64,000 nt of DNA, taken from NCBI GenBank assembly GCA_032433595.1, contig JASWJB010000027.1, positions 124,001 to 188,000 of the forward strand, written 5' to 3'. Numbering within the stretch: the stretch's first letter is position 1; every line of letters begins with the position of its first letter. The notes beneath the pieces are model-generated. The model was not told where the DNA came from. It did no database searches and saw only the letters and a program-made list of their open reading frames with translations. This DNA is from Conoideocrella luteorostrata. Lineage: Eukaryota; Ascomycota; Sordariomycetes; Hypocreales; Clavicipitaceae. The translations under genes were made by a program, and so were the position numbers. Positions 1 to 11,667 of this stretch are shown here, in pieces.

Positions 1-1099
1 GTTCCCGTCAGCCACTCGGTCGGGAGAATCTCAACGCTGGGATGGCTGCGCCCCACCACCAACGGTTTTACATCCCAAGCACGAGGACATCGGGAACAAG
101 ATGGTCCAATTGGAGATGGTGTTGAACAGAAGCGGGAGATGAAATCTGTCTTGCGCATTGCGCCTCATTGACCATACGTTGCATTAGCTTTGATTTCTGC
201 CATGTTTTTATTTCTTTCATCCATTTAATTAATATCTTCGGCCGGATATCTCGGCGTGTTTAGACTCTTGCACCATTTAGGCATCAGCATGCGGGTATAG
301 CCGTCCACGTTTCTCAACCAACAATCACATAGATACAATGACGCGGCATATATGTGAGAGATTTTTATTTTTTTTTAAATTCCCCTCCTCGAGTACTTTT
401 ATTGTGACATTCCTTTAACACCTCATCCCGAAATCATCCATCAATACTCACTCCCAGTACTTTCCTTTCCATCAGACGTATGAAAAGCATCTAAAGAAGC
501 GATCGAAGCAAGGGAGAACAAAGATGATGGCATCTCTTGCCGGGTTTTTCTATCAACTCTTGGACCTATTACCAGGTGTGCCATTTTTGCTACCCGCACC
601 AAGTACAACAGAGGCGCGTCATGCCCAACAGAAGCCTTCACCAATATCAAGACTCATCGGCAACATCCCCATTGGTGAGAAGCGCAGAATGGATGAACTG
701 TGCGATGGGGGCAACAATGCACCGCACTAAGCGAAGGTGATTCTTGAGGTATAATCAACCCCTACAAGCAATGAGAGATTCCTGGAGTATGGCCTCCTGC
801 GATGGATGTGTCATGACACAATAAGGTTGCAGAGCATGTATATTAGATACAAAAGGAGTTCTTGCCATTGCGGTATTCATATAGGCCCAATAGATTCAGT
901 ACGCTATCCCACTTCAGTCCTGGCCGGCATTAGTGTTGTTATATAGGTGGGTTCAAGTCTTTCGATACTGCTGGGTCGAATTCTGTCGCTGCTTATTGTG
1001 CGACCATTGTTAGCCCAAATACGTTCGTATAGCACATATCGTTTATTCTCAATATAACCTAGCATGAAGGGATATGTTTCCTCTTCTTCTCTCTCCAAA

Positions 1100-1131
<32 letters not shown>

Positions 1132-3646
1132 ACGAAAGAACGAAAAGAAAAGAAAGGCCCTTACACCATGACAATTATATCCCAAGACATCTCCATAGCT
1201 CAACCTACCCTACAACACGCTCCATTTTGCGCTCACCGCCGTCACAATCCTCTGCGATTTCGGATAAGCAAGTCTTTCTGAAACGTCTTCAAATAAAGTC
1301 ACAAAATGTCCATGCATATTTCTGCGAAACATGACCGCAACTCAAACAACCTTGGAAAATACTTGTTTGCCGGCATGCAGTGGAACTCAGCTCTATCTCT
1401 GGACCGTCCATAACGTAATACAAGATCAAGCTAATCAAGGCTGGGGCGTGTCCTTTCAGCTCACCGTAACTTCAACCACGCGATTTGAACTACCCTGAGA
1501 GGTTTCGAGAAGTTCGACATCGAAATTGAGGTTCCAGACTAATCTAAAACACTTCAATAATATCCAGTCACCGCTGCAGCAAGCCTGTTTAACCCTGACT
1601 CGACGATAAATATACGGGAAAGAGACGGGGGCTTTGCCTAGAAACCACACCGCCGGCAAGCATCCAACCCGTGAAGCACCAACAAGCTAAAATACAATAA
1701 ACCGAATCGTAGTGGGATATGAGATCAGTCTTGCCCCCACGCCCATTTACACGAGACTCGCTCGTGCAAAGCGGTGCCCGAGTTTCTGTTAGCAGTGCAG
1801 GAATTTACCCAAACTTCGTTCGCCGTGGTCCACCCACCACCACAATGCTAGCGGCTGCCCTGGGGACGTGTTCGCATCGTGACCCGCAAGATCGTGAGTG
1901 ACAGACGGATGCAACTGAGGAAGGACGTGCATTCCCCGCAAAGTTATTCCTGGAGACGATGGGAAATCTGGGGATGCCATAAATAAAAAATCGTTAAGAG
2001 AATAATAAAGCCATGGGCCGTACAATAGGACTATAGCACAATAGGGGCATGGGCGAGCATTGTTCCGCGGCAGATGGCGGTGAAAGCGGATGAGATGGTA
2101 TGCGACACGTTGATGTGGCCTCTGTTGAGGCTTGGTTTGCTTTATTATTAGTGGCATTGACATGTGAGTTTGACAGCTGTCCGGCCCTGAGCAGTGAGCC
2201 CCAGCCAGCCAACCAGTCAGCCAGCCGGCCACGCATGCAGCTTCAATGTATGCCAACAACACCTGCCCCTGTCCAGCGCAGCTAAAAGGAGTCGTCGGCA
2301 AGCATCACCAAGATGATCCGATGGAGCGAGATCCCGCGCACCGTAATCCCACACATTCATTTCTCCTCTACGGAAGAATAGAATGGACCTTCATAGCACG
2401 CTGCAAAATCTTCACTCCTCGGCTAACCGCTGCCAAACAACTCATCGCCGATCTCTTTTATTTGAGTTTTCGTTCCAATTTTTTTTTTCCCTTGGAAAAT
2501 TCGAAAACAGAGTGGCTCCATGGCCATCTACGTATGTCACACCAACCAACGCCCATGCGTGGCGTCTGCAACCCCTGGGTAGGTAGATGAGGCTCCGACA
2601 ACGCCGTCACGCCGTCGTCAGAGGTACCGATACGGATTGCTTCCTGGTCGCCCAGGGTCGCGCAATCTGCAGGTAACAAACACACGTTGTTGCCTTGACC
2701 CTGGACGCAGCCCTCTCTCATTGTTGATCCCGGAATGACCCTTCATTTCACATGCTATCTATTCTGGGCCTCCCTCACCGCGTTTCCGGAATCTTTTATC
2801 GTCTGCACCGGCAACGATCAGCACAGGGACTCGCTCTGATTCGACAGCTCGGTGTCGGTGCATGATGCATGCACAGGAAGTTCGGCCAGGCACCTCACGC
2901 CATCTCCACCGAGGCAGGGCGACAGAAAGATGGCGCCTTGACTCGAAACATTGAACAGGTGGGGTCCGAAAACTGGATCCACAGCGAGATTGGTCCGCCT
3001 CCGAAAATACGTCTTGCATATGGTTTTGGATACAGAGTGGTCGTTTTGGATACGTCTTGAGCGAAGTACTCATCCGTCTCGGCATGATATGAGTAAACCA
3101 AGGGACTGACTCCATACCAATGCACCTTTGCTGCTGGGTTCGGTAGATGCCCAGGTACGTGGGTGCGCAGTAGGCGAGTACGTTGTCAGAAGCGCAATGC
3201 CGACTGGTCAATGACGAGATGCTGGCTGATCGTGGTAGCTTCTGGGGTCCGGGCAGCTTCGACGCTTGCGATTTCTGTCTTGGTTAGCCGGTAACTACAG
3301 CACGGTGAATTGCACGCCCTGAGACGTTGAGCGACATGAATCTTTCAATTTTTTATTGTTCTATTCGAAACTCTCTATGTCGAGTCTAGCTGTAAATAAA
3401 AAAACACCGTGATCCCCAGTCTAATCTTCTAATACACCGTAAATTAAAACAAAAAGATGCCATGCTGAGCGCCACATTCTATGGCGCTGGTGGTATAAGT
3501 TCCACATTGTTCGTTCAAGCGACTCAGGTCGCGACGCGTGGATGATGTGGCGGTGTTGGTTCTCTCTATTTCCGGATCCTGTCCGAATGCAAACACCTTT
3601 CTATAGGAGTAGTCTCATAGTCTCGTTCAAGTCGTGAAAAATGCAC
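1..3646. other. Gene-free stretch at left window edge
   Basis: I see no reading frame here with recognisable protein motifs, codon continuity or convincing splice sites. The longest open frames (for example 1789-2301 and 2759-3211, both minus) have compositions typical of chance frames. The last 300 bases or so lie downstream of the aldo/keto reductase on the minus strand and probably include its 3' UTR. Confidence 0.5.
1097..1156. repeat. GAAA tetranucleotide microsatellite
   Basis: About 60 bases of near-perfect GAAA repeats on the plus strand, with a few C interruptions and A-rich ends. It lies in non-coding DNA. Read on the minus strand it gives a Phe/Ser-rich chance peptide, which I do not regard as a gene. 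Confidence 0.9.
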
Positions 3647-4594
3647 TTAGTCGTCGGACTTGTGCATGGAGCCGGTGACGTAGTTCTCGGAGCCGAGAGC
3701 GTTGATGGTCTCGATATCCTCGGCAGAAAGCTTGAAGTCAAAGCTGTCCAGGTTACTCTGAATGCGCGAGGCGGTCAAGCTCTTGGGCAGGACCACGTTT
3801 CCGCGGGCCGCATTCCAGTTGAGCAGGATCTGCGCAGGGGACTTGTTGTACTTCTTGGCAATGGCGTTGATAGTGGGATCCTCAAGCTTGTTGCCGCGGG
3901 CCAGAGGAGAGTAAGCCTCGATCTTGATGCCGTGTTTCGTGCAGAGCTCAACCAAAGCCTCACGCTGGCAGAAGGGGTGCACCTCAACCTGGTTGACGGC
4001 AGGTACAACCGTGGCGTTGTCGAGGAGGTTCTCAATGTGGGCAGCACCGAAGTTGGAAACGCCGATGGACTTGACCTTGCCGAGCTTCTGGGCAGTCTCC
4101 AGTGCGCGCCAGCTCTCAAGGCGCTTCTCCTCATCCTCGGCAGGAGAGTGAATCAGGTAGAGATCGAGATAGTCAAGACCGAACTTGTCCAGGGAAGAGC
4201 AGAGGGCATTGAAAGTAGCCTCATATCCGTGATCAGCGTCCCAGAGCTTGGAGCAGATGAAAACTTCCTCACGAGGAGTGCCAGTCTTCTCCAGCCATCG
4301 GCGGATGGCACGTCCGCAGGCCTCCTCGTTGGCATATCGGGCAGCGGAGTCGATGTGGCGGTAACCAGCCTCGAGGGCGGCAGTGACGGCATCCTCAGTC
4401 TCCTGGCCGTTGGGAGCCTTGTAAACACCAAGGGCGACCTGAGGGATGGAGTTGCCGTCGTTTAACTTGATGGAAGCAACAGAAGTGACAGAAGAGACGG
4501 AGCTGCTGTGAGATCGGGCCTGGACCTCGGCGATCTTCTTGACCGAGATCTTACGCTCGGGAGAGGTCTCAGGGGTAATAGCGGAGGGGGCCAT
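3647..4594 (-). CDS. Aldo/keto reductase
   Basis: This intronless gene encodes a 315-residue NAD(P)H-dependent aldo/keto reductase, which would reduce aldehydes or ketones to alcohols in the cytosol. The family barrel begins near residue 42. The catalytic tetrad is complete: Asp82 and Tyr87 in HIDSAARY, Lys116 in ICSKLWD and His149 in LYLIHSP. The SIGVSNFG segment and the NQVEVHPF strand are also typical. The protein has a Ser-rich N-terminal extension of about 40 residues before the barrel. A TATA-like site about 165 bp upstream supports the chosen start. The physiological substrate cannot be read from sequence; relatives include glycerol dehydrogenases and xylose or aldehyde reductases. The gene is isolated, with several kb of gene-free DNA on each side. 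Confidence 0.95.
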   Translation of the reverse strand: MAPSAITPETSPERKISVKKIAEVQARSHSSSVSSVTSVASIKLNDGNSIPQVALGVYKAPNGQETEDAVTAALEAGYRHIDSAARYANEEACGRAIRRWLEKTGTPREEVFICSKLWDADHGYEATFNALCSSLDKFGLDYLDLYLIHSPAEDEEKRLESWRALETAQKLGKVKSIGVSNFGAAHIENLLDNATVVPAVNQVEVHPFCQREALVELCTKHGIKIEAYSPLARGNKLEDPTINAIAKKYNKSPAQILLNWNAARGNVVLPKSLTASRIQSNLDSFDFKLSAEDIETINALGSENYVTGSMHKSDD

Positions 4595-4757
4595 AATGAA
4601 GTTTGGGAAAGATTTCTGGGTTGTAGTAAATGTGTAAGTTATTCAGCGAGCCTGCCTCAAAGTCAGGAAGTGATGAGAAATGAGATCGGAGATGTTGGAA
4701 GGGAGGATGAGAGATAAGGAGCAAATCGAACCCAAGTAGGTGAGGGTTGAACGAGGT

Positions 4758-4768
4758 CTTATATAATT
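4758..4768 (-). promoter_or_regulatory. TATA-like element of the aldo/keto reductase gene
   Basis: The minus strand reads ATTATATAAG about 165 bases upstream of the reductase start codon, a plausible position for a core promoter with a moderate 5' UTR. This rests on sequence and position only. Confidence 0.4.
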
Positions 4769-6172
4769 GAACAAATGGCTTCAAAATTTTCAGTGCATGG
4801 AGTACAATAGTGGCCAACACCGAGAAGTAACCCTGATCCCTGAACTGTCCTCTTCACGCGAAGATAATCTGTCTTCCTGGACTCGGCATGGTACCGTCAT
4901 CATTGCCTTGGAGCACAACAATGCCACTTGCATTATATTAAGACGCCCCGGAGAATGATCAGTATACGCCCCGGGGACCATTGCTAGCGAGTCAGGGCGA
5001 AGCAGCCCGAGCGCATCTTTCACTGCCGGGGGCGAGCAGAGCATCACTTTGTGGTATCTAGGCTTCGTAACATTCAGAATACGGGTGGACATTGCTGTGG
5101 ATAAGGTCACGATAACGCAACTGCGGCATTTTATCAGCAGCTGCCCCAATTATTGCTTTTGAATTTATTTTCGTGTCTCCAGTCTTTTCAGCAGCAAACC
5201 GTCGCAACGTGGGCTGCGATGGAGACTGGAAAGTATTATGACGATGTTGGTGGGGAGGAAGCCGGCCGGCGTGGTTGTTGACCCATTCTTAGCAGCACAA
5301 ACGAGATCCTAGCAAGATCCAATGATCCACTCACTCATTGAGATGGAACACAGAACTTCATTGGCATCCAGTAAGTAGGCGCTTTGAGATTTTTTTTTTT
5401 TTTTTTCGCGATCGCCATTACCAGCGTGTACTAGTATTACCCTGCACAGTGCTGACTCCTGTCACGGTACTCCCTACTGCAGTCGTATTATTCCCTTGTT
5501 GGGTCTGCGTTGTATCTCCCGATGTTACTCGGATACGCGTAGCAATACGTACTGATCAAGGGCCTCAAATTTTCTGTGGCTGCCTCGGTGGAGTCTTGGC
5601 GCAAACTGGCCTCATGAATGCTTTCAATGAAAGATCTTTCAAAGGGTTCGGGACGGTGAACCCGAGACCGACGTCAGTCTAGCCCAGCAAAAGTCTCAAC
5701 ATAATAACAGGAGACGAGCGGGAAATGTTTCAATACTGATAGTAACAAGGCGTGAACAGTAGGGGCAGAGAGAGACTAAGCGGTAACTAGGGACGCCATC
5801 TAAATGAGACGAGAGATCTATTGCATTGTAATCCTGTACAATAAGGCAGATACAGAGAGAGTACTCCGTACCCTGGTCCTCAGCAGTCGACATGCAGCCA
5901 AGCCCCGAGCTATTTGCCGAGTCCATCAATGAATGGTACCTGCACATGCATGCGGCAGGTACCTCTTAGCAGGGTTTCAGAAGGGAATAGGAGGGAATAG
6001 CATTGCAATTCGTGACCGAGACGCCAAAGCGCCCTATAACCTGTAAATAGACTAGCTGAGCACAGAATAAGTACCTACTCTGCTTAGGTTGGTAACGAAA
6101 CTAAGTTAGCACCTAACTAGCTGAGGCGCTCCTGCCGGGTCGACCAGTCGACCCGATACATCAGACACATCA

Positions 6173-6212
6173 AACACACCACACACACCACACACACCAC
6201 ACACACTCACAC
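6173..6212. repeat. CACACAC(C) short tandem repeat
   Basis: About 40 bases of tandem CACACACC-type units in non-coding DNA. Confidence 0.85.
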
Positions 6213-9200
6213 GCGCCGGCAAAGACCAGATCAGATCAAATGAGGCGGTGACGTCGGTTGACAGTGACAAGCGGGCCGAGGACTCTCCGTTGGCACCGTG
6301 AAAAAACTCCACATGATGACCGCATCGCACAGTGCTAGGCTCCGCTCGTCTCACGGCGCTGCGTCGTACAGATATTGCCGGTTCCCACTCGTGCCTGAAA
6401 TTGCCCTCCACTTCACCCTCAAGCCTCAGCTCAATTAAACACAGACACACAGGAAACGCGCAAGTCCTCAGCGCAGTACGACGCTGTGTTGGCAATGGTA
6501 GGTAACGAGATGCTAACCACCAACCGGCTGTCCGTGGTATAAGACGTCATTCTAATGCCGGATTGCATTGCATACTCGACAGACAACTGAGGCGAGGGTG
6601 GCTCGCATATATCCTGACATTACTGTGCGTTATCTGTATTTATCTGACATGCAATATAACCAGCGGCAGCGGCAACCGCAGCATGGGATGGATGTAATTG
6701 ACCAATAGGCACATCCGGCACTCCTGGCTCTTGTTATCACGCCCAGATAGATAGATCGCCCTGCCGCTGGCGTTCCGCTTCCGTTTCCTGCTCCTGGGTT
6801 GGGCGGTGGTCTCACCACCACGGCGTGGCAAGCGGCGTGGCAAGCAGCGCGGCCCATCGACGCCCTCGGAATGCTCCGCTGCGTGGTGCTGTAAGTACAA
6901 CATACCGGAAACTTAACCTTTTGGACCTGGTACAAACGGTACTGTCCATTACAGTCCGTCCGTCATCCGTACCCATCGCCCTGTCCTGTGAACATCGCCC
7001 AACCCTGCGTCTCGATAAGTGACGAATCGGCGGCTTACTCGGACGCTTCATGCAGCGCACAATTGGCTGAGATTGGCTGAGTCTCTCTATCAAAGCCATC
7101 TCCATCTGCCGCAATGCCAGGTCGGCCTCTGATCCACCATCTTGCCGACTCATACCCCCCCCTGCACTTACTCTTCAAAATCTCGCCAGAGAAGACTGGA
7201 CCCGCGTCTCAGAATTTCACCGTGGTGCGCCATGACACGTGATGAGGTCCTTCACGACCCAACCTCACCTGCAAACTCCTTCCAGAAGTGCCTTCAAAGT
7301 AATGTCAAACATCTCCACAGATTCGACATTGACGTCACAGGACCCAGCCAAGATACCACTGCGGATTTAGTTGCTGATTGTCAGCCAGCCGTCACTTCGA
7401 CTTATGGAGAACAGACCCGCTTACATTGCCTAGCTGCCCTTGGGTTTTGATTTTAGTACCAATCAGAATAGTACTGGCCGAGATTGTACGATATACCTGT
7501 TGATTGTCGCCGATTTGCCCTCAAAATTGAGATGAAGAGGTAAGATAGGATACTTCTCACCGTCCATTGCCGGGGCTTCTGAGTGCTTCTGAGTGGGCCT
7601 GTTAGACACCAACCTCAGAGTAATCGCGCATCAAATACGAAGGGATTCACATTTCACAAGGGAACCATAGCTGCCGTGTAGAGCCGCGCATTTCAAGCCT
7701 CTGCTTATGACTACACCAATATCTGCCGCCTTCAACACGTGGCGCATAGATCCGGCAGATAGAACTTATTTTCTGAGGCCACGATACTGATGGCCCGGTA
7801 CGGTTCGTTCACGATAGTTAGCACATCTTCTACTCGCCCAGAGCTCCTCGGACTTTTAAAGCAAGGGCCATCTCCTGCTCCGCCCATTTGGGTGCCACCG
7901 GCTCCAGTTGGGCAGGGATAGCTCAAACTTGTCTGCGAACTTGCGCCGTTATCCCAACGCTTCGGCGCTGCGGCATATATGATTTCTTGGCGACGACGGC
8001 GAATGCCATAGCAATGTAAGTACAATTTCGTTTGCGATTGTGGCGGCTGCTGATACTGCTGATCTTCGCTTCAAACTCAAATACTATCCCGGCCCCGGCT
8101 AGTCGGTTTGATCTCATCGGACAACAAAACAAGACCGACGGGCACGTCTGAGCCGCCGTATGGCACACTATCAGAAAGACAATGTCAAATTCACGGACAT
8201 GCATAGCTACAGAGTCAAGGAATGACCTGCGGTGAATGATGGCTTGGAATGAGTAGCAATGTGCTCTAATCCTGTCATTTTGGAACGCGAACTTCATACC
8301 CGGCCGTAATACGACAAGCTCTACGGCCGAAGTGACTGCCATGGCAAAATTCCGTTTCATTCAATAGTAAAGAACGTTGGTTTTTCCCCCTCTATAGTTG
8401 GTTCAACACTGTAGCACGATAAGCGTCTTATGTTCTCCAACGCTACGAAGACCAAAAGGGTCAAAGAATGAGGGCGATGCTTGATTCTACGATGATAACT
8501 AGGCCGCAGGTCTGGCGCTTATTAATCTCAAGACAATCGAGATGTCGACGACAACGTTGTGCTGTCGATGGAGTTTGCGGCCGAGTGCCAGCCATGGTCA
8601 AATGACTCCATTGCTGTGCAGAACGCCTTGACCGCTCGTTCGAAAACATAAACCGATTGATTGCCAATGCGTATATGTGGAGCCGTCGCTCGCCATTCTC
8701 TGTTTCCAGGTTACATACCAGTAGTGTTGGATGAGACCGTAATAAGAGCATGTGCTGCCGGCTTGCTATATATGTGAATCATGGCATTGCAGACCTAGTG
8801 TATATCACCATGTACGATTCTGAAAAGATAAACATGATACATCAACTGTTTAGAAACAAAGGCAGTATTTTAGGGAGTATCACCCAGAGTCATGACCATG
8901 TGATTCTCCACACTTTTGCGCGTTGTATCACGCAATAGTACCCTCTACGCTGTTTATCTGCCTCCTATCTTTGAAGTTGCTGCAATAGATCCATCCATCC
9001 AGGGTTATAATCTCACATTGATAGAGCATTGCCGGCTTCTGGACGACAAGGCGAGCACGAAGTCATGCCAGCTTGGATGAATGCGTTCAGCTCTATGTCA
9101 CCTAGCGTCGTAGCCATCGTCATGCAAGGAAAGCATCGCGGCAGCGAGGTTCCACCTTGAACATAACCATATAGTAGGCAGATTGCGGCTACATTTGATG

Positions 9201-10520
9201 AGACTGACATCGGCGCGCGGCCTAGCATGGAGGTTACAGGAGGCCAAGGCTGGTGCAATCCCTCCAGCGCCGCTCCGAGACCAATCTCGACGACAGTACT
9301 CGATTGGGTGAAGTGGACAGAAATACCAGAAAAGAAGAGCGTCGCGAATGCGAAATCGCTCTTTACAAATATCTTAAACCGATATTTCGACCCCCTAATA
9401 ACCTCTGAGGAGGTCATGGCTAACCACCATGTTTCAGTCGTTAGTTTTAGACAGAAGTAGAACACAGCACAACAGCCATAGACGGTACTGAATATAAACA
9501 GGGCATGTAAAATTGGTGGCCATAACTGCCATAATTATATTCCATCGAGAAGTGTGTGATAGCCGGACCTAAAACCCTGAGGTGTCGTCTAGCTATGTGG
9601 CAGCATGGAATGTGTACAATTGTTTCTACGACTGACTACGCGGACATGACAAGTATACAAGCTAGTTCAAATTTGCTAGCTCGAGCTCTCCATCATTATG
9701 CTTACTTTGCGCGAGAAACATATACGAGTGATTATTACTCCTGTACTGCGTACTCTGGAGCAAGGCGATGTTTTGGTGCAAAAATGAATATTCTCGATGT
9801 TGAGCACGCCCAAGATGGCACTAAGCAACTATACATCATTCATAAGTTTATAACGACGCCCACGACATGCCCGGATCTGCAGATGGCTCGTAGCATTGGT
9901 TGTTTTGGAAAACAAAATATGTATTCAGGCAACTCTCGCCTCAGGAGCCGGTCAAGATATCCCATTAGGGGACAGAATGGTTTCTGCGAGCAGTGGAGTT
10001 TTCAGAGATATCAACTGCCAACAGGGCAGGTAACCGTTAAAGCTGAACAAGCTGTATTCGCAAGACGAGCAAGCCTTATTTCATACCACTCATGACATGT
10101 CATATGATAGCGACGTACAATAACACACGAGACAGCCGAACATCACGCGCGTAGAGTCTACCGAAATGGCCAGCTAGGAGCCAACAAATATCTATTTTGA
10201 AGGTTTTGACTTACTCAAATAATGTGAAATACGCGTTGCCCGCTCCGTCGCGCTGTCTGTTGGAAGTGACGTCTCTGATGGTGCTGTATTTTCCTATGAA
10301 ACAGTAGGCCAGGGCCAATGTAAACCTCGGCAGGCTCAAATGTCGAGTCTGTTCATCATAGCGACAGGTTGAAGTTCGTCATGGAAGGGACAACTACTCC
10401 TGACATGAGCGGCATGAAGTACGGGGTCTCTCTTAGGCGCCAAGTTACTTCACTTCACTTGGACAACCGACCGACACAGGCAACACTAAATGTAGCTCTG
10501 ACAAGCCTTTTACCCGAGTG

Positions 10521-10558
10521 GTTAGTTAGCTAGTTAGCTGGCTGGCTGGCTGGCTAGT
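10521..10558. repeat. GTTA/GCTA/GGCT tetranucleotide repeat
   Basis: A run of tetranucleotide units that drift from GTTA through GCTA to four copies of GGCT. A T-rich tract follows at about 10559-10590. Confidence 0.8.
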
Positions 10559-11392
10559 ATTTTATTTTTATTTTATTTTTTTTTTCTTTCTACTTTTAAT
10601 GGCTGGTTTTTATGCTTCATTATATTTATTTACTTATTCGTTTTAAAAGAAAGCTTAAGACCTCTGAGATTTACTCCATCTTATGCAATATCCACGATTA
10701 CGACATAAGACCATTCCGCCTATGTCATATGGCACCAACTGCCGTAGCATCGCAATCATGTGTACTGTGCAGGCAGCTCGCCAAGTACTACTTATTGTCA
10801 CTGTTCAGGTCCCTGAACGCTGCAGTGACAGCCAAGCAGCGCCACTTCCAAAACCACTCGACAATACAGTCACGCCAACCGGGAGCCCAGGACCCGGGCT
10901 TCGGGAACCATTTGGCGCTCTCCAAGGGGGGGGGGGGAGAGGCTATCCAGTCGATCCTCAACTCGGCAAAGCACGCGGTCACTTTTGTCGTGGAGGCTCG
11001 AAATGTCATCACAGCAGAAATGCTGAATGCTAGATGCTATAGCATCGGCCATATTGACAACAATGTCCTTGGAGGATAATGGTTACTGTCTAGACCGCCC
11101 AAAGTCTAATGCTCCCGGAGCAGCCGTCCGCAGCCCCAAGTACAAATATCTAGCGCCCGCACCAAACTGTCCCCATTCGTTTCGCACCAAGCCCAATGTG
11201 TCTCATCTCACGATAAGACCAAGACTCGCCCCTCATTAAGCGCCAGGAACGGGAACAGCTACCCGTCAATCTGCGCACTGACATCGTGAACCCACTACAA
11301 CGGCAAACTTTCCGATTGCACACGTGAAGCGGGACATCATGTCATATGTCTTGGCTCTGTGGCCAGCCAAACCGTCTGTGGAGCATGTCATG

Positions 11393-11422
11393 GAGAGGCA
11401 GAGGCAGAGGCAGAGGCAGAGC
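11393..11422. repeat. GAGGCA hexanucleotide tandem repeat
   Basis: About five tandem copies of GAGGCA in non-coding DNA. An uninterrupted run of about 12 G bases lies nearby at 10926-10937. Confidence 0.85.
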
Positions 11423-11667
11423 TGGGAACAAGATTCAACCTGGGCTTCATTTTCATCTTCACCAGATAAAATGGTAGGCATTGTAGAGACTTTGCTTATT
11501 AAGCGTGCTAGCTATTATACCAATATGTGCGAAATGAGATGCATTGTTCTTTGTTGAACAGGGTCGCCCTCGCGGGCTTTTTCTCTTTAAAAGCAAGACA
11601 ATTCAAACGATTTAGATGAAGCCACCAGGTAAACCACTCCGGGTAATACAGTCAACAATATCCTCTT

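Larger units (their letters stand above)
4595..11667. other. Gene desert of about 7 kb
   Basis: No convincing gene is seen across this stretch. It contains short tandem repeats and only chance-like frames of up to about 180 codons. A minus-strand frame at 9013-9465 has hydrophobic segments and may be a decayed membrane-protein fragment. Part of the first kb is presumably the promoter of the aldo/keto reductase. The desert may hold decayed transposon DNA, but I see no transposase or reverse transcriptase motif. Confidence 0.5.

Noticed and set aside
940..965. tRNA-like B box (GGTTCAAGTC)
   Set aside because: No matching A box at the right distance and no acceptor stem could be formed.
904..1203. 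Minus-strand frame across the GAAA repeat giving a Phe/Ser-rich peptide
   Set aside because: It is produced by the microsatellite and has no conserved motif.
1789..2301. Minus-strand open frame of 170 codons
   Set aside because: Composition is chance-like (many Cys, His, Trp and Pro), with no domain and no splice context.
2759..3211. Minus-strand open frame of 150 codons
   Set aside because: Chance-like composition rich in Arg and Cys, with no recognised motif.
3641..4465. Plus-strand open frame of 274 codons opposite the aldo/keto reductase
   Set aside because: An antisense shadow with a Val/Leu/Gly bias caused by codon use on the real strand.
9556..10095. Plus-strand open frame of 179 codons in the gene desert
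   Set aside because: No motif, unusual composition and no supporting promoter or splice features.
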